From Hippopus hippopus (Eukaryota; Mollusca; Bivalvia; Cardiida; Cardiidae): a stretch of 64,000 nt of DNA. The position numbers were made by a program, and so were the translations under genes. The stretch covers positions 71,919,345 through 71,983,344 of the forward strand of contig OX328096.1 in NCBI GenBank assembly GCA_946811185.2, written 5' to 3'. Shown one piece after another: positions 20,863-31,435 of the stretch. Under the pieces are notes generated by a model that saw nothing but the letters and a program-made list of their open reading frames with translations, was not told the DNA's origin and made no database searches. Every line of letters begins with the position of its first letter. Position 1 is the first letter of the stretch.

Positions 20863-21058
20863 CTCTTTACTATAATGATAAAGTCTATGCGCTTTCAAAA
20901 TGAAAGCCTCTGCAGACAACAAATTTGAAAGGAATACAAATGACCCAAAGTTCCTTGACTGGGTAAAAATAAATTGTGGGAAAAGGAGAAAAGCTGGTTT
21001 TTCCCACAAGGTTTTCAAAAATGATGCTCTTTCCTCTGGGTCATGCTGCTGCACGCAT
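20859..21058 (-). mobile_element. Element A, hairpin right half mostly deleted
   Basis: Shares TTAA with the young copy; GGAGAAAAGCTGG jumps to TTTTTCCCACAAGG; S-arm end not recognisable. Confidence 0.75.
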
Positions 21059-21221
21059 AAGTAGTCATAATACCAACAAGCTAGGGTTGCCTGTACTGCT
21101 AAGGTGAAAATGGCTTCCAGTTCAGCTGAGTATTCAAAACTGTTATATTGGATCTGGTTGAAATATAACAGACTTGGTTCTCAAGTGATTATTACACCTT
21201 CTCTGTAATTTGTTATCTTTG

Positions 21222-21450
21222 AATAACCCTGTACCAAAAAGGTTTTAATGACCTTTGGGGAAAGAAGCATTTAAAGACACTGTTGGTAAAGGAGAAAATG
21301 CTGGTATACCAGCATTTTCTCCTTTTACAACAATGTTTTTGACCCTTTTGGGACACATTTCATCATTTAGCCATATTTTGATTGGTTGCTTTTAAATGCT
21401 TTCAATTAGGACAAGCTCAAAATTTTGTTGTCAAAGGGACAAGGGTTGGG
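21222..21450 (+). mobile_element. Element A, diverged
   Basis: Hairpin centre TGGTATACCAG; L arm to TTTTGTTGTCAAAGGG. Confidence 0.82.
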
Positions 21451-21678
21451 GCTGTAATGAAAATATGCTGTATTCAAATCCACTGATTGTGGATTGCAGT
21501 GCTTAAGAAATTTGAGTCATTTATGTGAAATGTAGAAGTTTTAAGCTTGAAGAATTTGTACACTGTAACCCATAGTTAATAGAACATGAACAGCATATAA
21601 TGACAGGGATTGAATTTCAAAGGACTTTTATGTGAAACACAGAGAGCCCAGAGATTGGTTGAATTTTTTCTGTGGGTT

Positions 21679-22149
21679 TATCCTTTACCAATCAAATCTT
21701 TTTTTTTTTAACCGTATCCCAAGTTTAACTCTTTACCAAACGACAAAATTTTAAACTGGTCAAAAATTAAAGCATTTGCAACGACAAATTGGAAGTAGCT
21801 CAAATGGTGATATCTGTCTTTGATAGGGTAGGAAACAATGTGGGAAATGAAGAAAATGCTGGTTACCAGCATTTTCATCTTTATCCACAATGTTTTCAAA
21901 AGGCCTCTTTCTCTGGGTCGTTAAACCTTGGGATTGTGTGGTAAAGGGTTTTGGACCCTGGGAATGAAGGCTGTTGAAAACATTGCGGGAAAAGGAGAAA
22001 ATACTGGTCACCAGCATTTTCTTCTTTTCCCACTATGTTTTCTACACTTTGGTAGCAGAATCCTTTCATTTGTGTCAAGTTTAATTTGTTGTCTGCAAAA
22101 GCTTTGAATTTGGACAAGCCTAAAATTTTGTCATCTAGTAAAGAGTGAA
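21679..22149 (+). mobile_element. Element A, host of a nested copy
   Basis: S-arm start TTATCCTTTACCAATCAAAT..CCCAAGTTTAA is followed after the insert by GGACCCTGGGAATGAAGGC, hairpin and L arm. Break at the S-arm TTAA. Confidence 0.92.
21725..21952 (-). mobile_element. Element A, nested, full length
   Basis: TTAACTCTTTACCAAACG to GTGTGGTAAAGGGTTT; right-hand TTAA now TTTG/TTTT. Confidence 0.93.
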
Positions 22150-22350
22150 CCTTTTTATCCGACCATGAAATTTTAGACTGGTCTAGATTGAGAAGCACTT
22201 GGTTTAGACGCATTGAATCCGGCGGACACAATGGGATTTGTATGTAAAAGGGTAGAATACATTGTTGGAAAAGGAGAAATTCTGATCACTGTCATTGCCT
22301 TGTTTTCATAAAGTATTCAAAGCTTTCTTTTGATGTGATATTAAAATCCT
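22146..22350 (-). mobile_element. Element A, diverged
   Basis: ATGAAATTTTAGACTGGTC in L; hairpin centre CTGATCACTGTC; terminal TTTAGGCCTAAAG. Confidence 0.65.
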
Positions 22351-22633
22351 TTAGGCCTAAAGAAATATATCTGTGTTTAGGGTTTTCCTACCCTACCAAG
22401 AAAATGCTGCTGACCCTAAACTTTTTACGCTACGATTGAGAAAAAAATATCTGTCGGGTGTGATTACAGTACATGGTCCATGTAAAAAGTTTCTGGAAAA
22501 AATAATAAATCCCTACCTACCCTACCTACAGCATCTCAGACCGAAACCCTTAACGCAGATACTTTTTTTGTTAGGCCTTACTTGAATAGATGCTGATGAG
22601 ATTTTAATACCTCTTATCAGTTGACCAATAATT
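22351..22633. other. Axin intron, no feature recognised
   Basis: An open 70-codon frame at 22373 shows no domain and no splice context. Confidence 0.5.
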
Positions 22634-22697
22634 CATTTATCAGTGGCAAATGCTTTCACTTTGGAGAATTCTGAATTTTTGTTTCTTGGGAGAGTTA
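22634..22697 (+). mobile_element. Element A, right-end fragment
   Basis: GCAAATGCTTTCACTTTGGA to GGGAGAGTTAA. Confidence 0.7.
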
Positions 22698-22733
22698 AGT
22701 ACTTTGATAGGTTTTGTAATGTGTATCAAGCAT

Positions 22734-22950
22734 AACAACTCTTTTCTAAACAACAAAATTTTTGACATATCAAAATTGAAAGCATTTGCAAACAACATAT
22801 TAAATGTGCCCAAAACTTTTGGAAGGGTAGAAAACATTGTTGGAACAGGAGAAAATGCTGGTTACCAGCATTTTCTCCTTTTCCCACAATGTTTTCAAAA
22901 GCCTTCTGTCTCAGAGTAGTTAAAACTTAGGATTGTGTTGCAAGGGGATA
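22734..22950 (-). mobile_element. Element A, first copy of a duplicated segment
   Basis: CTCTTTTCTAAACAACAAAA to GTTGCAAGGGGATA; hairpin good, centre GGTTACC. Confidence 0.88.
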
Positions 22951-22961
22951 AGAAATGAGGT

Positions 22962-23240
22962 ACGTCCTCAAAAACAGGATTTTCTTTGTCACTCCTTACC
23001 TATCCACAAACGACAAAATTTTAGATTCCTCCAGATCTGCAGATGACATATTAAATGTTGCTTATTGCTGAAATTTGTATTCAAAAGGGTAGAAATCATT
23101 GTTGGAGAAGGAGAAAATGGTTTTACCAGCTTTTCCAACAATGTTTTCAAAAGGCTTTTTCCTTGAGGTTTTTAAAACTCGGGATTGTGTGATCAGGGAA
23201 CAAGAAATCCTCAAAAACAGGATTTTCTCCCTCTCTGAAG
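22962..23240. repeat. direct repeats flanking element A (segment duplication)
   Basis: TCCTCAAAAACAGGATTTTC occurs at 22965 and 23208, each just after an element A right end. Confidence 0.8.
23000..23200 (-). mobile_element. Element A, second copy of a duplicated segment
   Basis: ACAAACGACAAAATTTTAGA, shortened hairpin (AAAATGGTTTTACCAGC), S arm to GTGTGATCAGGGA. Confidence 0.85.
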
Positions 23241-23807
23241 AATTGTCTTTGTTTAGTCAGCCAGTTCCTTGTCTAAGGCAGATTTTCAGAAAAAGAACAA
23301 ATGGAATAAATATAAGTTGGCTATTCACTGAAGCAGGAGTCTTCAAGCTGGTATTTAGAGAAGAAAGATCAAAAACCTGGTTTTGTTGCAAGTGTGATCA
23401 TCTGTTCGACTGCATGCTGGGAAGCTCTTAGGGGTGTGAAGTACTTCTGGCAATAAAGTCTGGCGGAAAAAACACAGGGCTTACTTTGAGGTTGGATTGT
23501 TCTTTGAAACATGAAAATCTGATGCTAGCATCAAAGACTATCTCATTAATTGAAGAGATTTGGAGTTCTTTCATCTTTCATCATGCACAATTTGCATTAG
23601 AGTGAAGAAAATGTGGGTTTTTCTTTGCCATTTTTGTCTTGATGTTATTACATGCTATATTAATTAATTTGAATTTTTGAATGAAGTTTTTCGATCTTGA
23701 TGTGGTGCTGTTACTGTTAATGTAGGAAAAGTAGCTTTTTAAGATAACATAGTTCTGTTTCTCTATTGGCTGACATCAGGTAGCTAAGAATAGTTTAGGG
23801 CTTGTAT
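23241..23807. other. Axin intron, no feature recognised
   Basis: No reading frame or repeat assigned. Confidence 0.5.
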
Positions 23808-23959
23808 TTAACTCTTTACCACCGAATGACAAAATTTTTGATTCCACCAAGTTGAAAACATGTTCAGATAACAGATTAGTCATAGATCAAACATTTACTT
23901 ATGTCTTTTATTTGGTCAAAAACATTGTTGGAAAAGGAAGAAATGGGGTAAAGAGTTAA
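23808..23959 (-). mobile_element. Element A, ends and L arm only
   Basis: L arm and left hairpin to GGAAAAGGAAGAAATG, then GGGTAAAGAGTTAA; the rest is deleted. Confidence 0.82.
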
Positions 23960-24433
23960 GGGATGGTGAGGGTGAATCCCATTTCCAAAATTCATACTTG
24001 TCCCACCACTTAATATTTTTGGGGAGAATGTTTTATGTGGAAAAGCAGCAAGTAGTTTAGAAAGTGTTGTGTAAAAGAAACAAAAGGAATTTAGTGGCAG
24101 TCTGTCATGATGGAAAACGTCATGGAGAGAAGGGGCAGTGGCTTGTCAGAGGAAATACCTTTTTATCTTGTAATTCTTCAAAGATGAAAAAAAAAAAAAG
24201 TCAATTTGATATTGTACAAAGCTGAACAAAAAAGGATTTTGATACCATCATAGGAAAACTAGGAGAAAAAGCTTGTACCTAGGGTGAAAGGGCCGGGGGG
24301 GTGGGGATTAGGGAGGGGGGTTATATTACGTTGTTTTGCAGAGTAAAGCCCGTAGTCTGTAGTCAGGCTGTGAAATTTTTAAAATTCTATAACCCTATTG
24401 ACTGAGGTTGGTCAATACTTCTCTCCGATGCAT
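23960..24433. other. Axin intron, unassigned
   Basis: A run at 24188 and a G-rich patch at 24294-24320; nothing else seen. Confidence 0.5.
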
Positions 24434-24651
24434 TGATCCCTTTACCAAACAATCCCAAATTTTAATGACCGTGAGGAAGAAGCCTATTGAAACCATTGTG
24501 GGAGAAGGAGAAAATGCAGGTAACCAGCATTTTCTCCTTTTCCCACAATGTTTTCTACCCAATCAGTGATTTGAGCCAGATTTAAATTGTCGTCTGCTAA
24601 TGCTCTCAATTTGGATAAGTTTACATTTTTGTCATGTGGTAAAGAGTGTAA
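24434..24651 (+). mobile_element. Element A, nearly full
   Basis: CCCTTTACCAAACAATCCC to GTGGTAAAGAGTGTAA; small deletion at the start of L. Confidence 0.92.
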
Positions 24652-25240
24652 CCACCTTTTCATGGAGCATTATGCTCATCTGATTTTTTATAAGCACATT
24701 AATGCTTCACATTGAGAGTGTATTCGATATGCTCTGCCTTAGACAAAGCCAATGTTCCTCCTTTGATTGTTCGGTGTCATTGAAATGCAATAATCAGAGA
24801 ATGCCTCAAAGAGTTAAAAACAAGTACCCATATTAAAAATCTCCTGTTACTAAAACCATTGTCAGATGTTTTAATTGACTGCCTTTATGTTGTTTTATAT
24901 TGCCACTAAATGATGTGGTGAAAATTGAAGACTTGCAAGTCGATTTGGAACTGAACAGAATAAATATTTAAATGAACTGCTTTGAAGTACAGATCAAAGG
25001 GAAGATTGTAACAAAAGCTGGGCAGATCAAAGAAAGATCAGAGGACACAGCTGGGAAGATTATTGATCAGAGATAAACCAATACTCCACATATACACACC
25101 AAAGAGGGACATTTTATCTCTCCCAGGGCACCATTGGCTAGTTTTAATCTCCCAGTACAATGTTGATGTCGCTCATCCATAAATGGTTAAAAATCGTCTG
25201 ACTTCTTTATTATGAATATGATGAAAATATTATTAGGCGT
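24652..25240. other. Axin intron, no feature recognised
   Basis: No reading frame or repeat assigned. Confidence 0.5.
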
Positions 25241-25459
25241 TTAGCTCTTTACCACACTATCCCACGTTTTTGTGACCCTGAAGAAGAAGCCTTTTGAAAA
25301 CATTGGGGTAAAGGAGAAAATGTTGGTTACCAGCATTTTATCCTTTCCCCAACATGTTCTCTTTTCTTTCTAAGACACATTCTTGCATTTAATTCACAAT
25401 ATAGTCAGCTGCAAACACTTTAAATTTGTCTAAATATTTGTTGTTTGGTAAAGAGTTAA
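25241..25459 (+). mobile_element. Element A, centre reversed
   Basis: TTAGCTCTTTACCACAC to GGTAAAGAGTTAA; centre GGTTACC although S arm is first. Confidence 0.92.
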
Positions 25460-25689
25460 CCCTTTACCACACAAACCTAATTTTAACAACCATGAGAAAG
25501 AAAGCTTTTGAAAGCATTCGTTATGTGTAAACTAGAAAATGCTGGTAACCAGCATGTCCTCCTTTACCTACAACATTTTCTACTCAAATAAAGGCAACTT
25601 TCATCATTAATTGAGCTGAGCCGTGCTTTAATTGTCCAGTGCATATGATTTGAATTTGGACAAGTATAAAATTTGCGGTAAAGAGTTGA
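25456..25689 (+). mobile_element. Element A, abutting
   Basis: Left hairpin arm decayed (AGCATTCGTTATGTG), centre GGTAACC kept. Confidence 0.9.
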
Positions 25690-25861
25690 GGCAAATTTCC
25701 TTCTAAATATCAACCTCAAGTTCATTGTATGAGAGTCACTTGATAGATCCATAAAGCAATTTTGAACTGGTTTGGGCAGCTGCTATGATACTTGTATTTC
25801 TGTCAGATGGTACAACAATTAGTTTTACCTGGCCTCCTAAACCCATAGCCTCTTAGTGTTT

Positions 25862-26091
25862 TTAACCCTTTACCACACAATCCCAAGTTTTAACAACCCT
25901 GAGGAGGAGGTCCTTTGAAAACATTGTGGGAAAAGGAGAAAATGCTGGTAACCAGCATTTTCTCCTTTTCCCACAATGTTTTCTACCCTTGGGAAGACAA
26001 ATTCCATCATTTCGGCCATGTTTGAATTGTGGTCTTCAAATTTTATAAATTTTGGACAAGTCTTCAATTTTGTCATATGGCAAAGAGTTAT
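25862..26091 (+). mobile_element. Element A with perfect 67-bp palindrome
   Basis: Bases 25917-25983: 33-base arms pair without mismatch around the central A. S arm CCCAAGTTTTAACAACCCTG. Confidence 0.97.
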
Positions 26092-26159
26092 TCCTGTACC
26101 ACAGAATCCCAAGATTTAACAACCCTTTTTAAGAGGAAGTCATTTTGTAAAGAGTTAAC
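26088..26159 (+). mobile_element. Element A, 72-bp internal-deletion remnant
   Basis: S arm joined directly to the L terminus (CATTTTGTAAAGAGTTAA); no hairpin; TTAA at both ends. Confidence 0.8.
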
Positions 26160-26209
26160 CTTTACCATTAGAAAAAAGTTAGACTTTTCTGAATTGAAAG
26201 CATTTGCAT
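26156..26209 (-). mobile_element. Element A start, cut by a SINE
   Basis: TTAACCTTTACCATTAG to TTGAAAGCATTTGCA, then SINE sequence. Confidence 0.75.
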
Positions 26210-26398
26210 TCATTCTGACCACTGATCATTGTTTCGATGATGGATATGTAGGAAAGCAGCCAGTTGCTTTAGAAGAATATTGTGCAAAGCACTGGTGAGA
26301 GAAACACTAGGAAAGCATGGATGGGTGCAGTAGCCGCCAGGGTATAACTGATTTAATTTTAAAAATGGCGTTTAAGACCATACAATCAATCAATCAGT
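26205..26398 (+). mobile_element. tRNA-SINE type 2, 5'-truncated
   Basis: GATCATTGTTTCGATGATGG, AAGCAGCCAGTTGC, AGCATGGATGGGTGCAG, tail CCATACAATCAATCAATC. Confidence 0.85.
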
Positions 26399-26695
26399 CC
26401 TCTCTTTAGATAGGCTTGCAGAGGTCTAATAGTAAATGCACCAGGTAGAGATATTCCGCAGTTGGGTTGAAGGTCACCATGTATATTTTTTATTACGGGG
26501 GGGGGGGGTTTCAAATGGGCTTGATGGTTTGAGCCTGTTTTATTGGAGTTGTATTTGCCTTGTAAGAAGAAAAATTATATTGCTTAAAAAAGAATTGACC
26601 TTTGATTTCATTTCAATAGAATTGCCTTGCAATATACATAATTTGGTTTCAGTGATGAGACTTTATGAATGAACTTGTGTACTTTTGCTGATTGT

Positions 26696-26870
26696 GTGAC
26701 TTTACCAGATAACAAAATTGTATGCTTGCCTAAATTGAAAGCATATGCAGACGACAAACAAATTGTGGCTTAAATTACAGGACTGGTCATTGAAAGGGGT
26801 TGAAAACATTGTGAAAAATGGAAAAAAGTGTGGGTTTCTAATATTTTCTCCTTTTCCCTGTTTTAAATGC
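26696..26870 (-). mobile_element. Element A, S arm lost
   Basis: L arm GCATATGCAGACGACAAAC, worn hairpin, stops at TTTTCCCTGTTTT. Confidence 0.78.
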
Positions 26871-26874
26871 CACT

Positions 26875-27064
26875 TTCACCTTTTAACTGCCCTGAAAATG
26901 TAGTAGGAAAAGAAGAAAATGCTAGTAACCAGTGTTTGATCCTTTTTCCACAATGTTTTATGTCCCATCAAAGACTGGAATCAATACTTTAGCCACATGT
27001 AATTTGTCATCTGCAGATGCTTTCAATTTTGATAAGTCCAACATTATGTATGGTAAAGAGTTTA
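26875..27064 (+). mobile_element. Element A, S-arm start lost
   Basis: From CACCTTTTAACTGCCCTG through hairpin to TATGGTAAAGAGTTTA. Confidence 0.83.
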
Positions 27065-27280
27065 CCACACAAGCCCAAGTTTTAATGAGCCTGGAAAAGG
27101 AAGCTTTTGAAAGGATTGTAGGGAAAGGAGAAAATGCTGGTAAGCAGCATTTTCTCCTTTTCCAACAATGTTTTCTATCCTATTAAAAACAGAAATCATT
27201 TGAGGTACATTTTTATGTGCTGGCTGTAAATGCTTTCAATTTCGTCAAGTCCAAAATTTTGTCGTTTGGTAGAGAGTTAA
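27061..27280 (+). mobile_element. Element A, first bases missing at junction
   Basis: Begins TTTACCACAC directly on the end of the previous copy, so TTAACCC is lost; otherwise full. Confidence 0.9.
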
Positions 27281-27508
27281 CTCTTTACCACACAATCCAG
27301 GCTTTTAACAACCCTGAGGAAGAAGCTTTTTGAAAACATTGTGGAAAAAAAAGGAGAAAATGCTGGTAACCAGCATTTTCTCCTTTTACCACAATGTCTT
27401 CTACCTTTTCTAACACAAATTGCATCATTTGAGCAATGTTTAATTTGTCGTCTGCAAATGCTTTCAATTTCGTCAAGTCTAAAATTTTGTCCTTTGGCAA
27501 AGAGTTAA
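27277..27508 (+). mobile_element. Element A, full length, third of a tandem run
   Basis: Hairpin left arm expanded by A residues (GTGGAAAAAAAAGGAG). Confidence 0.95.
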
Positions 27509-27643
27509 TAGATCAGGTATTACATTACCCAGTGGTGACAAGACACAAATTATCAGTATTAGATAAGAAGATCAAACAGATTTTGACAGAGATTACCTTT
27601 AGACCTAGTCTGTCTATCCTTTTGTTCTTAGTCTAAGTGGCTT

Positions 27644-27909
27644 TTAACCCTATACAACTTGGCCTCGAGTTTTAATGAGGTTGAGGAAGAAAGGTTTTGA
27701 AAACATTGTGGGAAAAGGAGAAAATGCTGGTTACCAGTATTTTCTCCTTTTTTTCATTATGAGACAGTCTAGCATTTTATCTTTTACCAACAATGCTTTC
27801 TGCTCTTCCTAAAACAAAATTTAAAATTTTAAATTGCAGTTAAATTTTGTGTCTGCAGATGCTTTGAATTTAGACAGAGCTAAAATTTTATCGTTTGGTG
27901 AAGAGTTAA
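27644..27909 (+). mobile_element. Element A with insertion in right hairpin arm
   Basis: Centre GGTTACC (reversed). TTTCATTATGAGACAGTC and TAGCATTTTATC are added before CAACAATGCTTTC. Confidence 0.88.
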
Positions 27910-28036
27910 TTCACCATAGACTAAGTGACTTGAATTTTTTAAGTAAAAATTTGTAAAACATCAAAAGGTGCCTCAATACCTCTGTGTTTGAGAAAGAAGT
28001 CCTTTTTCTTCAGATATTTCCCTGTTTTTAAGCCTA

Positions 28037-28257
28037 TAAAGCTTTATCAAACAGTCCCGACTTTGAGCAACCCTGAATAAAGAAGCCTTTTGAAAACATT
28101 GTGGAAAAAGGAGAAAATGCTGGTAACCAGCATTTTCTCCTTTTCCCAACAGTGTTTTCTAACTGATCATAGACAAATCCCACCACATTTGATTTGTCGT
28201 CTTCAAATGCTTTCAATTTGATCAAGTCAAAGGTAGTGTCATCTGGTAAAGACTTAG
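28037..28257 (+). mobile_element. Element A, nearly full
   Basis: Hairpin centre GGTAACC intact; L arm ends TCTGGTAAAGACTTAG. Confidence 0.9.
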
Positions 28258-28285
28258 CCCCTTACCAGACATTCCTTTGATTTAA
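28254..28285 (+). mobile_element. Element A, first 32 bp only, ends at S-arm TTAA
   Basis: TTAGCCCCTTACCAGACATT up to GATTTAA, where the next element begins. Confidence 0.7.
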
Positions 28286-28495
28286 CCCTGTGCCACAGTC
28301 TCCAGTTTTAAGAACTCCAAGAAAAAAAAGACAGGAAAACGTGGTTAGAAAAGGAGAAAATTGCTGGTAACAGTTTCCAACCATATTTTCTACCCTTTCC
28401 AAAACTTTTCAAAATTATAGACACATTTAATATTTTTTTTTGTGCAAATCCTCTCAATTTGGAAGGGTCCAAAAACTTGTCTATCAAAGAGTGAA
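28282..28495 (+). mobile_element. Element A, right hairpin arm degenerate
   Basis: TTAACCCTGTGCCACAG; AATTGCTGGTAACAG then TTTCCAACCATATTTTC. Confidence 0.82.
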
Positions 28496-28754
28496 TCTGT
28501 TTGGGCATGGGACAATCAGACAGACTTCAAAATGTCCATATGCTCAAGTAATCTGTTTGAACTCTGCTTCCAGATCTGATAGCTATGCAATAAATTAACT
28601 CAGTAATGAAGTTAGATAAGGAAATATGCTAATTGGAGCACCCAGATTGTTTTGAGTTTTTAGAGAATGAGTAATCACCTGCTTGGAGCTTTGAAACTTT
28701 TTTTTTTCCAATACCTGCCTTTCAGACAGCAGACATGTTTCTTTCTTTTGGATC

Positions 28755-29184
28755 GCCCACTCCCTTTATCAAACAACTGTGTTTTTAAGAACCCTGAAGA
28801 AGAAGGGTTTTGATAAGATTGTGGTAAAAGGATGAAATGCTGGTAACCAGCATTTTCTGGTTTTCCGTCAATGTTTTCTTCCATTTAACTCATTACCAAA
28901 CGACAAAATTGTAGATTTGTCCAAATTGAAAGCACTTGAAGATGACAAAATAAATGGGACTCAAAAATTGAAATTTGTTTTTGGAAGGGTAGAAAACATT
29001 GTGGGAAAAGGAGAAAATACTGGTTACCAGCATTTTCTCCTTTTCCCACAATGTTTTTAAAAGGCTTCTTTCTCAGGGTCCTGAAAACCTGGGATTGTTT
29101 GGGAAAGGGTTAAAGGATAGAGATTGTCTTTTGAGCTATATTTGAATTGTCTACTGCAATTGCTTCAGCTTGGTAAAGAGTTCA
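28755..29184 (+). mobile_element. Element A, host of a nested copy
   Basis: S arm and hairpin to GTTTTCTTCCATTTAA, then insert, then AGGATAGAGATTGTCTTTTG continues L to GGTAAAGAGTTCA. Confidence 0.85.
28885..29113 (-). mobile_element. Element A, nested, full length 229 bp
   Basis: TTAACTCATTACCAAACG to TTTGGGAAAGGGTTAA; intact hairpin. Confidence 0.95.
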
Positions 29185-29261
29185 CTTTATGCTTTGATGT
29201 CTCTAATGAAAAAGGCTCTGGAAAATGTTGTGGGAAAAGGAGAATATGCTTGTTTCCAGCC
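29181..29261 (+). mobile_element. Element A, truncated by a SINE
   Basis: TTCACTTTATGC to GAATATGCTTGTTTCCAGC. Confidence 0.75.
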
Positions 29262-29545
29262 AAGACCCAGTAGCACATTTGGTAGCGTACAGGACTGGAG
29301 AACAGGGGGTGGCTGGTTTAGATGCCGAGCTAGGCCAATTTCTGTCAATCACAGTGATTGTAACAGGATTCATTCCTCTTAAGATGCTGATCATAATTTC
29401 AGTGATTATGTGTGAAAGCAGCCAGTGGCTTGAATATTGTTCGAAGTACTGGTAACAGAAAGTCCAGGAAAGCATGGATAGGTGCACTGGCCGCTATGCT
29501 GTAACTAAAATTATGTTAATGAATTAAAGTTGAAAACAGGGTTAA
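29262..29545 (+). mobile_element. tRNA-SINE type 2, near-complete
   Basis: Head CAAGACCCAGTAGCACATTT, GGTAGCGTACAGGACTGGAG; AAGCAGCCAGTGGCTTG, GCATGGATAGGTGCACTGGC, tail ACAGGGTTAAACACGG. Confidence 0.85.
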
Positions 29546-29856
29546 ACACGGAACAATACCACTTATGTAAAACGATCTAAACAGTTATTTATTTTTTGAA
29601 GCATTCATGGAGACAGGAATCATTTACACTGCAGCAAATGGAGAATTTGAGCAAAATAATTCTCACCTCAACTACAGGGCTTTTTACTGGTCCATATTGT
29701 TCTTTATTGATCTATAAAGAGACTAAAATTTACATAGCAGGTGATGGATGAAAGGGAATGAAAGGGAGAATAATCGCTTGACTGCTACTCTGTGTGTGAG
29801 ATTGCTTTTTGGGGTTGTTCAAAGCATATATTTATTTCAGTGAACAATTCAACAAC

Positions 29857-29965
29857 TTCACCCTTTAAACAACCATGTTTACATCATTGGAACAGAGAGA
29901 GTTTTTGTTAACATTATTGGAAAAGAAGCAATTGTTTGCTAGAAATTGCTAGTTTTTTTTCTGTC
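29857..29965 (+). mobile_element. Element A, decayed
   Basis: CACCCTTTAAACAACCATGT, TTATTGGAAAAGAAGC; no L arm. Confidence 0.5.
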
Positions 29966-30016
29966 ATTTTTTGTATCACTTGTTTATTTCAAAGAGTTCT
30001 CCTCTTCAAGTTTCAC

Positions 30017-30227
30017 TTAACCCTTTAACGCAGAACTCCGATTTTTTTTTACGACCCTGATGGAGGGGGCATTTGAAAACATCGTTGGAAAAGGAGAAAA
30101 TGCTGGTAACCAGCATTTTCTCCTTTTCCAACAATGTTTTCTATCCTTTCATAGACACTTGCCATCATTTTAGAAACATTTAATTTGTCATCTGCAACTA
30201 CTTTCAATCTGGACAAGTCTAAACATC
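30017..30227 (+). mobile_element. Element A, right end lost
   Basis: Perfect hairpin core with TTGG/CCAA change on both arms (CGTTGGAAAAGG / CCTTTTCCAACAA). Confidence 0.9.
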
Positions 30228-30662
30228 TAAAACGAAAAAATTTTTGTCTAGTTCAAATTCAAAGCGTTCACAGCTGACAATTTAACCCTTTACCACACGG
30301 CAAAATTTAAGACCTATCCAAATTGAAAGCATTTGCAGACGACAATTTCATAGTGGCTCAAATGACGCAACTTTTCTGTGATAGGGTAGAAAACTTTGTG
30401 GGAAAGGGAGAAAATGCTGGTTACCAGCATTTTCTCCTTTTCCCACAATGTTTTCAAAAGGCCTCTTTTTCAGGGGCGTTAAAAGGCGTCATTGTGTGGT
30501 AAAGGGTTAAATGGCTGAAAAGAATGAATTTGTTTTTGATTTGGAAGATAACATAGCGGGAAAAGGAGAAAATGCTGAGCATTTTCTCCTTTTCCCACTA
30601 TGTTTTCAAAAGCCTTCTTTGTTAGGGTCTTTAAAACTGGGGATCCTGTGGTAAAGAGTTAA
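30228..30662 (-). mobile_element. Element A, host of a nested young copy
   Basis: L arm to CAGCTGACAATTTAA, insert, then ATGGCTGAAAAGAATG resumes L, followed by hairpin and S arm to GTGGTAAAGAGTTAA. Break at the L-arm TTAA. Confidence 0.92.
30282..30510 (-). mobile_element. Element A, young 229-bp subfamily, nested
   Basis: Perfect 17-bp ends, subfamily marks AAATGACGCAACTTTTC and GGGGCGTTAAAAGGCGTC. Confidence 0.97.
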
Positions 30663-30681
30663 ATACATGTTGGCATTTATG

Positions 30682-30912
30682 TCTTTACCATATGATATAA
30701 TGTTGGACTTGTCTCTATAATGAAGCATTGACAGACCATAAATTAAAATTTTATGTTGTTTAAATGGTGAGAATTTTCTCTGCAAGGGTAAAAAACATTA
30801 TGGGAAAAGGAGAAATTGCTGGTTACAAAGATTTTCCCCTTTTTTCCACTATGTTTTTTCAGAAGCTTTACTCCTGAGAGATGTGAAAACACTTGCATTA
30901 TTTGGTAAAGGC
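30682..30912 (-). mobile_element. Element A, diverged
   Basis: TCTTTACCATATGATATAAT, hairpin centre TGGTTACAAAG, S arm to TTTGGTAAAGG. Confidence 0.82.
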
Positions 30913-31435
30913 ACTGAAGGATAAATTTAGTAATGGATTGAACAGCAAAGGTAAATTAAACACAAGTCTGGATGATAAATTACTTTAGTTTGGATAATAT
31001 AATTCGTTCTTTCTTTCAAACTATACTAATTTCCAGCATTTTCTACTTTTTCCACAATGTTTTCTAAAGCTTTACCCCTGAGAGGTGTGAAAAGGCTGAG
31101 ATCATTTGATAAAAGGCTAATGTAGTAATGGGTTGTGAACAACAAAGGTAAATCAAGCACAAGTCTGGGTGATAAATTGCTCCAGTAAGGAGAATATAAT
31201 TTGCTCTTTCTTTCAAACCAGACTAGTGTTGATATCCAGTATTTTCTCCTTTTTCCACAATGTTTTCAAAAGCTTTACTCTGTCAGAAGTGTGAAAACAC
31301 TTCATTTGGTAAATGCACTGAAGGGCTAAGGTAGTAATGGGTTGTGAACATCAAAGGTAAATCAAACACAAGTCTGGGTGATAAATTGCTTTAGTTAGGA
31401 GAATATGATTTGCTCTCTTTCCTTTACACAGGGTT
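30820..31435. repeat. three tandem units of about 200 bp derived from half an element A plus flank
   Basis: Each unit has CCAG(C/T)ATTTTCT and CCACAATGTTTTC, GCTTTA(C)C, then GTAGTAATGG (30927, 31121, 31331), AAAGGTAAATYAARCACAAG, GATAAATTRCT. Confidence 0.85.
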
